A DNA stretch of 64,000 nucleotides from Thereva unica. Its lineage: Eukaryota; Arthropoda; Insecta; Diptera; Therevidae. Location: positions 158,672,393 through 158,736,392 of the forward strand of contig OX465281.1 of assembly GCA_949987705.1 (NCBI GenBank), written 5' to 3'. Both the position numbers and the translations under genes were made by a program. Each line of letters starts with the position of its first letter. Position 1 is the first letter of the stretch. The notes under the pieces are model-generated. The model was not told where the DNA came from. It saw nothing but the letters and a program-made list of their open reading frames with translations, and searched no databases. Shown piece after piece: positions 63,602 to 64,000 of the stretch.

Positions 63602-64000
63602 CTACCTAAGCAAAATTGTTTCCATAAAAATCGAAATATTTTTGATCCATCGCGGCTGGAACGGAAGAGTCGTCAAATTACATGTGCGCGTGTTTTGATC
63701 GTTGTTTGTTGGTTGACGATAATTTTTTGCATTTCTTAACATCTTCCCCCGCCTTGACCAGCTTCTGGGCAATTGATGAGTTCCGGGTCGATTGCAAACC
63801 GACTGCCAAATGAAGATCTTGGGGCTGGAATTGGTCTGTCTCTGGATGTCTCCTTCTTTTTGTAGCACTTGATGATCAATATGGTAGACGTTGTTAATAC
63901 AGCAATTACAAGGGCTGTGTATCCCAATGCAAGTTGGTGTGTGTTGTTTACATCTATTTTATGAGGAAGAACTTCCTTCCCTTTCAGGTCTTGGATTTGT
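63602..64000 (-). pseudogene. env: Errantivirus-like envelope end, second copy, frameshifted
   Basis: The membrane segment and tail are repeated. One additional C in the run near 63746 shifts the frame after AGQGG, and a short substitution near 63660 alters the end. It continues beyond the window. Confidence 0.7.

Larger units (their letters stand above)
62744..64000. repeat. Second, window-truncated unit of the 2032 bp duplication
   Basis: It contains the same Harbinger part (from 62919), the same intron, the LTR candidate (63271-63591) and the end of env. Confidence 0.92.

Overview
This 64 kb window looks like arthropod (most likely insect) nuclear DNA built almost entirely of nested transposable elements. 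I see no host protein-coding gene, rRNA or functional tRNA gene. Pointers to an insect are a Helitron carrying a (GTCY)n microsatellite as described in Lepidoptera and other insects, Ty3/gypsy elements (one with an errantivirus-like envelope), a Polinton/Maverick, PIF/Harbinger, hAT and jockey/RTE-like elements, and AT-rich spacers. The order cannot be decided from the sequence.

Region 1 (1-15155) is one DNA transposon with ~150 bp terminal inverted repeats. Its minus-strand gene joins two CxxC..HxxC modules, a transposase-like core, a PIN/XPG-like nuclease segment and a C-terminal tesmin/TSO1-type CXC domain. A 9.47 kb hAT element (1388-10855, perfect 8 bp target duplication GAGAGCCA) splits that gene. 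The hAT itself was hit by a TTAA-type MITE, by a 5.55 kb Helitron filled with a ~118 bp satellite and an internal ~1.79 kb duplication (one copy later hit by a 476 bp Harbinger MITE), and by an RTE-like LINE.

Region 2 (15156-18187) holds non-coding DNA, a MITE end and a badly decayed LINE with RNase H.

Region 3 (about 18188-46868) is a Polinton with diverged inverted ends. It carries a left-end acidic protein, protein-primed DNA polymerase B, a conserved downstream protein, an adenain-like protease, major capsid protein, several small structural proteins, a penton-like protein, packaging ATPase, an integrase with chromodomain remnants, and a BIR (IAP-like) protein with a perfect C-x2-C-x16-H-x6-C signature. 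The virion genes run leftward; polymerase, integrase and BIR run rightward. Most genes carry single-base frameshifts, some also stops, a deletion (Exo II of the polymerase), a MITE and a SINE. A jockey-like LINE interrupts a small structural gene, and a nearly intact Ty3/gypsy element (31931-41533) interrupts the LINE, giving three levels of nesting. Without the inserts the Polinton is about 16 kb.

Region 4 (46869-53265) holds LINE fragments, a hAT transposase tail beside a 1003 bp hAT MITE (8 bp target duplication TACCTCTG), and an inverted-repeat element split by another copy of the LINE family.

Region 5 (53270-58812) is a decayed second gypsy element whose right end carries an extra inverted piece of LTR, and whose reverse transcriptase is cut at the catalytic box by a LINE.

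Region 6 (58813-64000) is spacer followed by a 2032 bp tandem duplication. Each unit contains a Harbinger transposase 5' part, an LTR, and the end of an errantivirus-like envelope gene.
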